64,000 nucleotides of DNA, taken from positions 17,171,387 to 17,235,386 of the forward strand of contig OU612069.1 of NCBI GenBank assembly GCA_914767715.1, given 5' to 3'. The position numbers and the translations under genes were made by a program. The notes beneath the pieces were generated by a model that saw nothing but the letters and a program-made list of their open reading frames with translations, did not search any database and was not told where the DNA came from. This DNA comes from Membranipora membranacea (Eukaryota; Bryozoa; Gymnolaemata; Cheilostomatida; Membraniporidae). Of the stretch, positions 1 through 12,960 are shown piece after piece; position 1 is the stretch's first letter; the number at the start of each line of letters is the position of its first letter.

Positions 1-986
1 CACTATATACAGCTGAAGTGAGGCACTTAAAGGACAACCAAGGTTTCACAGCAATGCATTAGTGAGTAGTAAATAATGTGCTGGGCAGCATCAGCTTTGT
101 GCATTACGCGATGCAAAACTCAAAGTAGTTGCTGACTCTAAGCTGGGTAACACTTCGGTTTAGGGGAGGTTCCAAGACATTGCTGTAATGATGATAGATC
201 ACAGGCTAAATAATAACAGGAATAGGAAACTGCTCTGTGGTAGTTTATTTTAGCTGAGTTTGAGCCTGTGTTGGGCATTCTGTTGCGCGCAATTCGAGGA
301 AAACTGCTACGTTATGACATATTCTGTTGGCATTTACTGTTTCTGATATGCGTTTTCAAAGCGGCTTCGTATGTGAGACTTTTCAAAAAAAATATGTCTG
401 GTCTGAGTGCTGGTCCTTTTGACAGCGTTTCTGACGTGATGGAAAAATGATGCAAAATGTATCTACCTTTGATGGTCTATGCTGATCTTGATACATTTGT
501 TATACTGCTGAAATTTGTGGTGTGTGTCATTCAAACAGCTATATAGTGGGAAAAAGCAAAAATTTGGCCCTTTTTTATTTGAACTGTCTCAAATCGTTAC
601 TTAAAATTTCGCATTATATCATCAAAGTTAAAAAACCACATACATTATGACGTGACGTAAAAAGCCACTTTGGGCTCATCAAATATTATTTTCAACCTAA
701 AATTAGGATCGACTATGTCTTTAAGAATGAATGTAACCTGTTTTTGAATTTCTAGCAGTCAATGTAGCGCAGCCATCAACTTTGCTAAAAACAGCCTTCT
801 CAGCCTCATTTCTCCGATAAAATCACAATCCAATCACGTTTTTGATGAGCTTGTAGCGATCAGTAGCTCAGCAGCTTTCCAACGGTATATAAAATGTCCA
901 ATTTGTTCAACGCTGTATCATAACCTTAATCAATGCAAAGTTGTTTGACACCCTCAAAATTGATTGAGTTATTGACAAAAAACCTG

Positions 987-1440
987 GATGCGGCCAACAA
1001 CGGTTGCGATACCCCTTTTTATCACCTGTGTAAAACTATCATTAAAGCAAAACTACTTTTTCAATTATGCTGCTGCCTAAAAAACAGGCTTCGAATGTTC
1101 GTATTGATCTGATTTTTTTATGGTGACCCTCTCAACACATAACACCAGTTTTTAATGCTCTGAGTGTGTCGTTTTTCAAATAGTGCGCATTTTTAGGTTT
1201 CCTTTATAATATCATAATAATTGTCTTTATAAAGTTATATAGCGTGTAAAGCAAAAGTTTACTCCTTCAAGTATCATCAACAAGGTGCGTAGTGCTGAAA
1301 AAAGTTTATGGTCATTAAGATCGATAAGAACATTCGAAGTCAGCATTCGAGGCGTCTTCAAAATTGAAATAGTAATGTCGCTTCAATGATAGTTATATAC
1401 CGGTGATATAAGGGAGTATTGCAGCCGTTGTTGGCCGCAT
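987..1440. repeat. Degenerate inverted-repeat element
   Basis: Positions 987-1070 match the reverse complement of about 1360-1440 at roughly three quarters identity by eye. Both arms carry GCGGCCAACAACGG and a later ACTATCATT(A/G)AAGC block. The arms enclose about 290 bp. This looks like an old foldback or MITE-like element. A further diverged copy of one arm lies in reverse orientation near 6375-6460, so the sequence belongs to a dispersed family. I see no coding potential in 1-2059 apart from repeats. Confidence 0.5.
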
Positions 1441-1474
1441 CTCGGCTATTTACGATAACAGACCCATGTAAACT

Positions 1475-1930
1475 TGTAGATCCACTAATTATGACATGTT
1501 CTTTCAGATTTTTGATGTTTTGAAACAATATCATCAGTTTCTCATCAATCACTTTTCCTTTTGTCGTCAGCGTTTTACACATTATCACTTTTTATAAGGT
1601 TGGTCATTCACATAATATTTGAGATATCATGCTGATATTATATCAAAAAATGACCAAGGTATGTATGAATCTGATTGCAGAGTTTGAGTAGCCCAACTCA
1701 TGAGGTGAGCACAGGACAGATCTTTGAAATCTAAAAAAAACCGCATTTTTGGCCATTTTTCGGCAGCGTTTTTGGCAATTTGCTGCCTATTGCGCAACTT
1801 TGTGTAAGGTACAGCATCACCATTGCGACCGCCTCAAAAAACTACCCTAGAATCCACTTATAGAATTTATCCATCCAATTTCGTAAATGAAGTTGCGTTT
1901 CTAGCCACATCTTTGGTAGGCTGCCACCAC
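1475..1930. repeat. Dispersed repeat, copy A (copy B at 42000-42340)
   Basis: This stretch aligns in the same orientation with 42090-42340. Shared blocks include a gatccact...gacatg(t/c)tctttcag segment, ttttccttttg, a ttg(c/a)gcaac...taaggtaca segment, and a closing aggctgccacca. The copies differ by indels and many substitutions. No protein is encoded. Copy B lies where the PCID2 gene has lost its middle exons, which is why this family matters. Confidence 0.5.
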
Positions 1931-2059
1931 TGGACTAGAAGTATGTGAATGCTTCTATTTACTGTATTGATAAATTTTCTTCTATTTTTTCAGGCACTTA
2001 CCTTCACCCCATAACCATGCCTTCAAGGAAATTCCAATATCTACTGTCTAGGAGCAACC

Positions 2060-2898
2060 ATGTACAATCTTGCTGTGCTTTCTCTACCCTGGGCCTTCCT
2101 ATCTGACACTGTTAGTGCAGACCTGGTCATTGAAAACATTGAGGCAACACGCGAAGAACATCTTCGGTTCACTCGTCTCCAAGATTACCTTCTCATGTAT
2201 GAATCAGGTCTAGATGATTCGTTGATAGAATTGGTATGTGGCATGCTAGAGATTGATTCAGCCCAGAGGACCGGAAATGAAAAAATTGAGCTTGAGATTG
2301 TAAGGATTGGCGAGGAAGGCATAACTCAAACTACAGGAAAGGCTCTGGAATCGATTATTGAACAGTATGAAGCAGGTATTGTGATGATATATGTGGTATT
2401 TAGTACCAAATTGTGGTCAGGTGATTTATGCATTCATATGTTGTATGGTGTACGTACGTACGTACGCTAACATTGCTTTCAGATAAGGAGATAGCATAGT
2501 CTCACAATATAAAACACATTGTAGCGGCAGCCGTGGTCAAGTTGTTGAGATATTTATTGTTTATATCTGATTAATAATCACAAAAGGTTACAAAATATTT
2601 ACTGGTTGGTGACAAAAGCATTGATAAATTAATCACTTTCTTATGAAAATATTAGGCTTTATAGAGTGCAAAATAGACAAACAAGATGAGCTAAAATTAG
2701 GCCATGCTGGTCATTATACACATAATTTACATGAGTTATTCATATTATTACAGGCCCAGGGACTGTAACTGAAAATGAGGATGGTGTTAAGACTAAACCT
2801 GGTGGAGATATGGAGATGCCTGCAAATGAGTGTGGTGATGATGATAAGGAGGAAGAGAATGAAGTGGATGCACCTCATAATGCTGGTGGTGATGGCAG
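2060..2898 (+). CDS. Candidate two-exon gene fragment, function unknown
   Basis: Exon 2060-2375 starts with ATG and is open for 105 codons plus one base, ending at donor GCAG|GTATTG. Exon 2754-2898 follows an ATTATTACAG acceptor and stays open in the matching phase, ending at GGCAG|GTAGGT. The joined peptide is acidic: the first exon has a helix-like segment rich in E, I and L, and the second is a low-complexity Asp/Glu/Gly run. No family is recognised. No terminal exon was found, so this is at best partial and could be chance reading frames. The (GTAC)n run at 2451-2467 lies in the proposed intron. Confidence 0.3.
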
Positions 2899-3149
2899 GT
2901 AGGTGTATAAACAATAAAACAGTAATTATTTGTATCACTATTATGTTACCCCTTTGCCCCGATCATTAACTCACAGAAATGAGCATTATGATATAAGATA
3001 TTCTAAGTATTTCATTAGAGAGTTCTGATTGTCATGATATAAGTGTCCGCATGAAAACCATACTGATTAACGATATTGTTGGAAACTTCTATGTACAAAA
3101 GTATTTTGTACTGAGTTTATAACTAAAATCCAAATTGGGTGCCCGAGTG

Positions 3150-3580
3150 TTTTTACTGAAGATTGGAGATTTAGTGTGATAAGATTGAAGAAAAGATTAA
3201 GTCAGTTTAATTGAAAAATCAATGGAGGATTTCCTTAGTTCAAGTATACTGGGATTCAGTCCGGCAATTTGATTTATCTACTCAGGTTGGGTGTGTAGAT
3301 AACTCCACACAACAACAAAAAAGTGTCTGATCTGGGATCACAAGGTCCTGAGTTCAAGCCCACACCGGGTGCATTGTTTGTCTAGAAAAAGATGATCACC
3401 TTCATATACTATTAAACTTGATGGCTTAGTTCTTATAGGTGTTTATGATCAGCAATTTTTTGTCCAGTACAGTTGTTTTGAAGAATTTATTCTGAAAATT
3501 GGAGTTTAAAAATTAGAGATTGCTCTATTTTTCTTAGCAGCTTTGACAGCTTTGTGTGCGGGGAGCCCCCAGAATTTTCA
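3150..3580. repeat. Dispersed repeat, copy 1 (copy 2 at 24958-25310)
   Basis: The region matches 24958-25310 in the same orientation. Shared segments include tttactgaagattg, ttgaagaaaagatt, agtcagttta, the block around gttgttttgaagaatt, and cagctttgtgtgc(g/a)gggagcc. A tRNA-like B-box (gagttcaagccc) lies inside copy 1. The copies are diverged and non-coding. Between 2900 and 8300 I find no convincing gene; the stretch holds this repeat, the element at 5980-6187 and a related arm near 6375-6460. Confidence 0.5.
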
Positions 3581-5979
3581 TTAAATATACTGCCTATACT
3601 GAGATTGAGTCCATTTGATGGCTGTGTTAGGTTTTGGATGCAAAATATTTATAAGCTTGATTTGGAGTTTGATGGGTAAAACCTTGACATTGACTAAATC
3701 AACATCTCTTAATCATAACTTATAGCATGATATTATGGCATTCAAGTGCTACGTGTCAGTGAGTTTTTAGACCTTTTAATTCAATGGCATCATGTGAGCC
3801 ACTCTGGCCTTTGATCAGTTTCTCATTACCTTTCTTTTATTGAGATGCACGCAATCTGATCTATTTTGCAGTTGTTTTGGCTAACACGGTGTAAAAAGAA
3901 TGTGATCAACTACCTTTCAAGTTCATCAAAAACAACTTGGAGGCAGACAAGTGTTAAGATGCCGAGTATGATGGAATCCACTACCAAACGTGTTTTAACC
4001 ATCAACTAATGATAAGTCCATTGCTGTGATAGTCGATGTCTCTCTCTCTCTCACACCTGCACCTGATTCATCTTAGCTCAAGACAATCACTATGCTCATC
4101 AAGATTAATCTAATGTTTTTCACTGAGCCTATTGGCTTAATTTTTGTGAGACCTCTGTGTTAATAATGTTGTCAGGACCAATTCTACTACTTCTCTCGAT
4201 ACTGAGAAATATTTCTATGTAATATTTCACAACCATGCAAACTAATATGCCATCTACTCTAAGTGCCATTTTTATTTTTATATCCTGATAACTTTCCGCC
4301 ACTCGTCCCCAATCAGTTTGCTGTGTTTTCTTTTCTTATATGCAGTTCCATGTCATCTGCCCTTAGATATAGTTTAGTTTAATGATATTTTCAGTTGATT
4401 GCGAGACTTATTTTCCCACTTATACTTTTACTGATTTTAGAAATATCCTGTTCTCAATAAAATTAGACCAAAAAGGTAACCAATACTCCATAACACCTTG
4501 ATCAAACCAGTGCTCCGACGACTTAGCTAACATGATCCATGCTCTCCAAGCTTATAACCGTTTAGTTCCGTTGTTTTGATCCAAATAATCTTTCCAAAGA
4601 AACATACAGGTCTCCCCCAGCATCAAATGTGGATGGACGTAGAATGCATAATAAGCCTAGACAGGACACCGTATACTAATAGATTGAGGTACTTAATTGG
4701 GGGTGACATTATGACATTGAATTGTCCAGTAGCAATGATTTTACCATTGATTCAAAGTTCCAAGTCAAGTTTTTTTGTTGAAATCTGAAACTCGGTTACA
4801 TCTGTATCCAAACAGTACCTCCTGATATATATATATATGTATATGTATGTATACATTTCCATGGCAACAACCATCATCCGAAGATGTTCTCCCTGATTTG
4901 CAAAAAAATCAAGGGAATAAAACTCATTTCAATGAAAACAAATGGTTTGACAATTTGCCTGCGGCTGTGCTTGCGGCTGGGGTACGTTGCCTTTGAGGTG
5001 GTGTATTTGCTGTGTGTTTGTAGCACTGACCTGATTGGACGCATGGTGGTGATAATTGGTTTGTTTGCCTCGGTGTGGGGCCTATTGTTTTCACTACTGC
5101 ATTGCCCTTCAGTGTGGATTTGGTTATCTATTGATGAGCATCTCTCTTCAGTTATACTATTATTGAATTTTCCTTAATTTTACCTGTGATTTATTGAGTC
5201 ATAGGAGTTGACGAGAGCCTTCTGGATCACTGAGAGAGGTGAGATCTTGTATTGCATTATTATTTTCATGTTTATTGATGCTCGCATTAATTACTGATAT
5301 TATTGATGTCAGATTTTTTGTTGTCAATGATTTGATGTCATTATCAATGTCATTGGTATTTATGCCATTTATCAGAACTGAACTTATGAAATGGTATTTC
5401 TCTTATTTCAGTTTTACAACACATATCGTTATAATATAACACATCAAACCGTAACTCATCCCAGAAACCTGGTTCTACACACCCCTATAACACCCACAAA
5501 ACAATTATTACAACAAACATACGCTGCCCTGCAGCTACAGACAATGCAATTCAAATGTATGTATGATACTGACATCACGACAGTAAAACGCTTAATTTAC
5601 CGTTAATGGTACAGAAACAAACATCATTTTCCTCCTGTAGCAATCTGGCGACCGATTTCTTGAATAAAGTCAACTCTTAGCGAACATAAAAGTTGTATTA
5701 TTGATAGTTATTTGGAGTTGTGTTATTGATCCACATGAAGCCACAACTCCGAGCAAAAGTATCATCTATGATTACCACCGCTACTTCAAATGTCAAATAT
5801 AGTGCAGGATTAATTCCATTACTAAAAAAGGACTCTAGAACCCCAAGATCAAATGCCTCTCCTCTTTCCCTCGAATAATCAAATGCCATCCTTCTTTTAT
5901 TCCCAAACTGTATTCTTTGTCCGACCTCCTCGACTTGTGGGGTGTGGTCATAAAGTATATCTACATATTATATACTATG

Positions 5980-6187
5980 GTGTACAGGAATCCGCGACAA
6001 CTTAGCCAGAGCCAAACTTAGCGCAAGCTCGGGCAAAGTTTGGCTCAGGCTAAGTTTGGCTCGGGCTTAGTTTGGCTCGGGCTAAGTTTAGCTCGGGCTG
6101 AGTTTGGCTTGAGCTAATTTGGCTCGGTTTAAGTTTGGACGGGGCTAAGTTTAGACAGGGCCAAGTGATCGCGCTTCCGTGTACAGT
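5980..6187. mobile_element. Small MITE-like element with internal tandem repeat
   Basis: The ends form imperfect inverted repeats: the left end reads gtacaggaatccgcga and the right end, reversed, gtacacggaagcgcga, each flanked by ATACT-like sequence. Between them (about 6000-6165) lie roughly nine copies of an 18-bp unit resembling gctcgggctaagtttg. It has no coding capacity. I could not define a target-site duplication, so the type is inferred from structure only. Confidence 0.5.
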
Positions 6188-8317
6188 ATATAACAACTAT
6201 ATGAATGTGGTTGATTGTTAAAAGAATGCCATTACCAGAAGACTAAGGCAGAGTCTGATAACTTCCATTCATCTGTTGAGAGAACTTTTGATGCGTATGT
6301 GCAACTTACTATAATGGCAAATTGGGACTATCTACTGTATTATCCACAATTTTTCATATCAGCCTCATGTCACTTCTGCAGCAAAATGGAAAAAGTAGTT
6401 TTACTTTAATGATAGTACCTCTTTGCAACCATGTTGGCTTTGCCTCGGCTATAAATAGTATCAGACCAAGGAGTTAGGGTCACTCTCATTCTAACTCTTT
6501 GATCAGACTCAACTTAATTTCTGCATCAACATTTTCTAATGTGCTCTTTATATTTTCGCATGTTTTTTTAAATCATATCATTATTTTTGTTCATGAGTGT
6601 TTTGAGTATGATAACATATTATGTAAGGTTCAATATCCACCATTGCCATAAGCTCAAAGAATTTACCAGAAACAACTGTCAAACCTTACCCTGTCAATTA
6701 TGCCAATGAGGATTCATTTCTGCCACTTTTTGCATTGGCTGCCACCAATCTAAATAACCTTCTATGAAATTTGAATAGTCTAATACAAGTTAAAACTTAT
6801 TTATGAATATTTTAATAAGGATCGATCAATTACACATCAAATAGATTCTAGAACTACTCTATCAAAGATTGCTGTCGATCAGGTACTGCTATGATTTCTC
6901 TGATCGGTTCTAACTATGAGTTGTACTAATTACAGTTTTGCCGTCTCGCGGGGACTTTCAACGAATGCAGGGCGTATTTCAGGGATTTTACAAACAGCAA
7001 CTTGTTTTTTGTTGTACTGTGCGATGCAAGTGATTTTGGAAATAAAACCCTGATGACTAATGAACAGAAGTAATCACTGAATTGGATATTCGGGGTGGGC
7101 AGCTTTGTTTAAGGGTGTAAAATCCAGATATTGATCACTCCCTTTGTCTGCATTGTCAAAAACAAACATCTGAACAAGGAGTTACATTCTTCCTTGATTA
7201 GAAAAGGCAGCTTTGAATCATGAGTCCTCTGAGTATGGAGTTATTTTCTTCTTTGGTAGGGGAAGATAATTTCGAATTACAGTTACATTTTCGAACTAAA
7301 TGAGTCTAAAAACAATTAACTGGGACCACAATCAGGTGTCTGAATAAACAGGAATTTCGAATTATCAGGCTTGGAATTAACCAGCTTACACTGTACACTG
7401 TGTTTTCATGTAAATTCATAGCTTGAGCAGAGTTGTCACCTCTTGGTTCGCCCTAGAAATCTGCATCGGTGCCCGCAGCCCAAACAATATACTTGTACCG
7501 ATAGGCTGAGATTGAGATATAACTTCAAAAAACAACTGTCTCGGTCAGGGGACCTTGCTGTCCTAACCAACGGATCAAGGCAGATATTTACAAGAATAGC
7601 AAAGACTTCACAAAGAAAAAGATTTGAATGATTAGACTGTGCCTGAATATTGGTCTAACCATGTTTGAAATCATAAACAGTCCTGTATGGTAATGAACGG
7701 AATGAATTTGCATCCAGTTGATCATCTCGCAGAAAATTGTGTGATATAAAGTTGTCATTAATTCTCGTGTCGTTTGCCTGTCTAGTGTGTGATACCCATA
7801 TCTGAGTAAACTGATATAGATATACTGGAAAAGCTTTCAAAGCATGTGCACAAGAATAATTTTACCCCTTATAGACAATTATGATGAAAGACTGTCCAAA
7901 CTTAATATTGAAGAACTTAGTGTACATTTAAATGTCTTATGTCAGCGATAATTTTCCAAAGTTCAATCCTACGAGGACCATGTTTGCAATGATTCGCTTC
8001 AGCTGTCTCAGCCTTTTATGATGAGCTGCTGTTTAAAAAATTCATTTAATTCCATTCCTTCTTTTTCACACGGCCTCATTTGTCAAGATACTTTTAAGGC
8101 CATTGTGATATTTTAAGTGTATTGTAAAAGCGATAAAATTATAAGTAACAATTGCAATCCTGTACACACATAAAATATGATTTTATCACAAGATCCTTTA
8201 ATAATATAATTGGCAAATTTAAGTAGGTCACAGCTAGTAGTATGTGGAAAAAGGTACATATCTCATCTCATTGTTTACACTGGCATATCTGAATATTGAA
8301 ATGACTAGAATATGAGC

Positions 8318-9610
8318 TTATGCATTGTCAAGATTATTCAGTGACCTAGCGATATCAGAATTATCACTAGTCTCACTATGTATTCGCTTATGCATTTCCA
8401 ACGATAGCCTCTGGTATTCTTTAGCTTTGTCATACTCATTCGTTGCTTGGTATATGGAACCTAGATCCTTCAGTGACACAGCGATATCAGGGTGATCGTT
8501 ATTCTCACCATGTATACGCTTCTTCATTTCTAGAGATAGTCTGTGGTACTCTGCAGCTTTGTCGCACTCATTCATTGTGTAGTGAGTGTTACCCAGGTTA
8601 TTGAGTTATATAGCAATATCAGAATGGTCACTATTCTCACCGTGGATACGCTTACACATTTCTAGTGATAGTCTGTAGTATTCCTCAGCTTTTTTATACT
8701 CATTCATTGCGTGGTATGTGTCTCCCAGGTTATTCAGTGACACATAAATATCAGAATGGTCACTATTCTCACCGTGTATACGCTTCTCCATTTCTAGTGA
8801 TAGTCTGTAGTATTCCTCAGCTTTGTGATACTCATTCATTGCTTTGTATGTGGTACCCAGGTTATTCAGTCACACATAAATATCAGAATGGTCACTATTC
8901 TCACCGTGTATACGCTTCTCCATTTCTAGCGATAGTCTGTGGTATTCCTCAGCTTTTTTATACTCATTCATTGCGTGGTATGTGTCTCCCAGGTTATTCA
9001 GTGACACATAAATATCAGAATGGTCACTATTCTCACTGTGTATACGCTTCTCCATTTCTAGTGATAGTCTGTAGTATTCCTCAGCTTTGTGATACTCATT
9101 CATTGCTTTGTATGTGGTACCCAGGTTATTCAGTCACACATAAATATCAGAATGGTCACTATTCTCACCGTGTATACGCTTCTCCATTTCTAGCGATAGT
9201 CTATGGTATTCCTCAGCTTTATTATACTCATTCATTGCGTGGTATGTGTCTCCCAGGTTATTCAGTGACCATGCAATATCAGAATGGTCACTATTCTCCC
9301 CGTGTATACGCTTATCCATTTCTAGCGTTAGTTTGTAGTATTCCTCAGCTTTGTTATACTCATTCATTGCGTGGTATGTTTTTCCCAGGTTATTAAGTGA
9401 CATAGCAATATCAGAATGGTCACTATTCTCACCGTGTATACGCTTACGCATTTCTAGTGATAGTCTGTAGTATTCCTCAGCTTTGTTATACTCGTTCATT
9501 GCTTCGTATGTGTTTCCCAGGTTATTCAGTGACCCAGCAATATCAGAGTGGTCACTATTCTCCCCGTGTATACGCTTATCCATTTCTAGCGATAGTTTGT
9601 AGTTTTTTGT
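8318..9610 (-). repeat. 132-bp TPR-coding tandem array with 264-bp higher-order unit
   Basis: The basic unit is 132 bp (44 codons), about ten copies. Superimposed is a 264-bp period: blocks beginning near 8606, 8870 and 9134 share the same alternation of 'gcgtggtatgtgtctcccagg' -like and 'gctttgtatgtggtaccca' -like spacers. The two blocks 8740-8869 and 9004-9133 are nearly identical. This indicates recent two-repeat duplications or gene conversion. Long frames on the opposite strand here are by-products of the repeat. Confidence 0.75.
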
Positions 9611-12600
9611 AGCTGAATCATATTGACGCATTTCCTGCATTATAACACCTTGGTAAGATACAGCATCTGACATGTCTGCACAAAAGACATTTTCGCCGTA
9701 TACACGTCTGTACATTTCTATTGAAGAAATCATGCACTCTTCAGCTGCGCACAAATCTCCTAATTCAATATAGTTTGCTCCCATTTTTAGTAGTAAGAGA
9801 GCAATCTTTGGATGAGCGACAGTCTTACTGAAAATGTGGCAGTAAGTTGCCTTTGAGCTCTCAAAGTATATTTTAGCCTGGTCATAATGCTTTTGTTTGT
9901 GGAAGGCCAACCCAACTACATAATATCCATGAGCAGCTGCAGGTACTAAACTCTCCTCTCCATACAAATGTTCAAACATACTCTGATACTTGCTGCTGTA
10001 TTTGATTGAGGTGGCATCCTCAGACTGTTCATCATACAAATACGCCAGTGCCTCTATACATTCAAGCAATGCTGAGGTTGGCTGCTGTAAAAAAAAGAAG
10101 TCTTTCCTCAGTGGTCAATTTCTGTAGGTCTCTTCCACTGTTGCTTGCTTCTGAGCTGTCGATAGATTCACCATAATAATCATACTTCACTTCTTTGCTG
10201 GCCTTCATATAGAAATACTGAAGTGCCCTGAGAAGATAGTTTTCAGCTTTATCACATTGTCTTAAGTCAACATATAAGCGCCCTATGCTAAGCAAGTAAT
10301 CTCCTGATGATTCTTCACCTACACCCTCCAAAGTGTTGAGTGCAGCGATCCGATCTCCTAGATGACGCTGGCAGGTAGCGATCCTAAGACACACTGATTT
10401 GGTCTTGTAGGATTTATCATTCTCTCTGAGATGAATGAGAACTTCCAGAGCTTGCCTGAAGTAAAAGTTATCTATGAAAATATTTGCTACCAGATACCTT
10501 GCTTCTTGATTACAAATGGCGCTTTGACTACCAAGCCAGTCTAGAATGTTCTCCTCGGCTAAGTGCTGTATTGGCCCGAAGTGCTCATTCAGCAAATTGA
10601 ATGCTAGCATTGTGTGCCCAGTATGCTGGAGTGTCGATATCTTGCATAGGAATGTCTGGTCATTCGCATTCGCTGTTGTTTTATAACCCATACACACAGT
10701 ACCCAATTGATCAGCGTTTACTTCCCTTAGTTTATCCTTTAAAGGAACCATCATATCAGCTAGTGCCAGGATGAGACCCGTGTGAACATACAATCTATTC
10801 CCAGGTGATTTACAATCAATCTTCAATGTTGTAGTTTCTGTTGTTTGCTTCTCTGCTGTTGAAATCCTGTCATCTTGAGAGTCATGGTACAGGTAAGCTG
10901 AAAGTCTGACAAAACAGGCTACAGCAAGCTGAAATATCAATGATTTATACAAATCCTCTGATATTTTCCCAGTGGAGCGCAGGCGTTCTGCAGTTGTCCA
11001 TGCATCTTTTCCAAACACCTGATGGATCACTGCCAGATCATACATCAGTATTGAGGGAAATCTGTAGATTTGCCTCTTCACGTCTACTGTATAGGCTTGA
11101 TTCAGCAAGCGATCATCAGGGGTAAAGTCAAACTTCTTCATATCGTTTGCCAGCATGTCTATATTTGCATTTACCCGTGCTTCACTGAGCTTGATAGACT
11201 GTATGTATTCCTTGAGGGTACAAAGTAGGTTACTATTCCCATCAGAATATACCTCTGTCATATAGGAGAGCATCGCTGTAAGATCACCTTTCAGGGAGTC
11301 CTTTGTAGGGTTATTTAGTACATGCTCATATGCGATGCCTAAATCACTGGGAGTAGTTATGAAACTGCATTTATTACTGTCCTGTCCATTACCTGTTGGT
11401 ATGTTGCCAGCCTCTGCAGACAAGCCGTCGATTTTGAATCCATTCTTTGATTCGTCGTCAAACCACCCATTCAGTTCTTCAATTGCCATATACTTAAGCT
11501 TAGTTTCCCCGAGATTACCTATTAGAAAATAGCTGGTCAGTGCTAATTTCCTGAAATAGTCTTCAGTCTGCGGTGTTTTCTTCTCGATTAGAAATATGTA
11601 TTCAAGATCAGAGTACGGGGTTGCCTCCCCTCGAGCTAGTGAGCCTATAGCTATAACTGAAAATCCACATGGTGGTTCCTGGACCAGAGTTTCGACACTT
11701 TTATCTATGATAGTGTGCACAAAGTCGATCATTCTCTCCGTGCAAAGTGTAGATACTGTTTGAGCAGAATCAACTAGCTGTCCCATCATATCTTCCGTTG
11801 GCATTGGTCCTTCTGAATTCACATCGAATCGCATGGATAGTTCGTCAGTTACTTGGTTTTCAATTCGAACCTCATCTCGTATATTATGTAGATTGCTGAG
11901 AAGATCAGTAGTTATTTCCTGCTGTTGATCATAGCTGATCACAGCTGATCCTTTCCAGAATGTCTGCTGAACCTGGAATACTCTTTCTTTCCAGCCGTCA
12001 TATCCTGGTTTTCTCACTGACACAGAGTTGAAGAGTGTGTGCGCCTGTAAAATGAAAACATGCCTCCGATTATAGTACAAAGTAGCAAAGCACTTGTTGG
12101 CTTTGAGAATGCGTTTGCAATTTTGGGGAGAGCATTGGATGGATTCACTTCGCAATCAGTATAATGTCTTCCGTTAGACATCACAGGGTTTGTAAGACAT
12201 CTGATTTGCTTTATTATTGCAACAAGTCGCACGCCTGTCATGATTGAGATAACTTTGCGTTTGGATTCTAATTTTCATGGCGTGGTTGATTTCTTACCGC
12301 AGCTGGACAGTCAAAATTTATTTCACTTAAATTCATGTATCATGTTATTTGTCTTCCCGATAGGAGGACTCATCATTTTAGTAAATTTTCTAATTTTAAT
12401 TTTATCAAACCCACCCAGTACTTTCAATTTCATAGCCATGGAATTCCCTTTAGCAGTAACATATTACACATGCCTCACAGGATCATTGTTAACCTAAATA
12501 CTATGTTTTAACAATGATTTTAATAACTCAACACTAGTGGAATCAAATCAGCTAGTATTTTGCAGCTGAAGCAGCCACATTATATTTTAAACAAATCAAT

Positions 12601-12734
12601 AGAAAACAATACAGTGCCATAGGGAGTTAAACCCACTGAAGTAAGTGTTCTTGAGTTCTGCCTGCTGGCTGACCTCCCTGCCTTGTCATAAATTTGCCTT
12701 GTACTCTGTTGTTTGGCTGTTGTTTGGCACACTT

Positions 12735-12960
12735 GTCTTGCCAGATAAATTAGGTTACTATCTTGTCCATATCCCCCTCAATTTATCTTGCCTGATAAAA
12801 TAGCTTACTAGTTTGTCCATATCCCCCCCCCCCCCCCAATTTGTCTTGCCTGGTAAATTAGGTCACTAGCTGTCCATAACCCCTCCCAGATCGCCAGTTA
12901 AATAAAGTTACCATATTTCTCCATATCTCCCTCCTCCCAAATTCAGTCCCAAAGTCAGGT
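12735..12960. repeat. Tandem repeat, about 65-bp unit
   Basis: Three to four diverged units contain (t)tgtcttgcc(a/t)gataaattag, a tta/tca-ctag block and tgtccatatcccc. The third unit boundary carries a poly-C run near 12827. It is non-coding. The surrounding 12240-13400 holds no recognisable gene apart from the intron of the nucleotidyltransferase-TPR gene. Confidence 0.5.

Noticed and set aside
3338-3376. tRNA-like sequence
   Set aside because: Only a B-box-like stretch is present, with no A box or cloverleaf; it lies inside a dispersed repeat.
4884-5177. Possible small membrane protein on the plus strand
   Set aside because: Hydrophobic frame of low complexity with no start context or homologous features; probably chance in AT-rich DNA.
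8665-9396. Repeat protein on the plus strand opposite the TPR array
   Set aside because: Its periodicity mirrors the TPR-coding repeat on the minus strand, and the TPR reading has family support.
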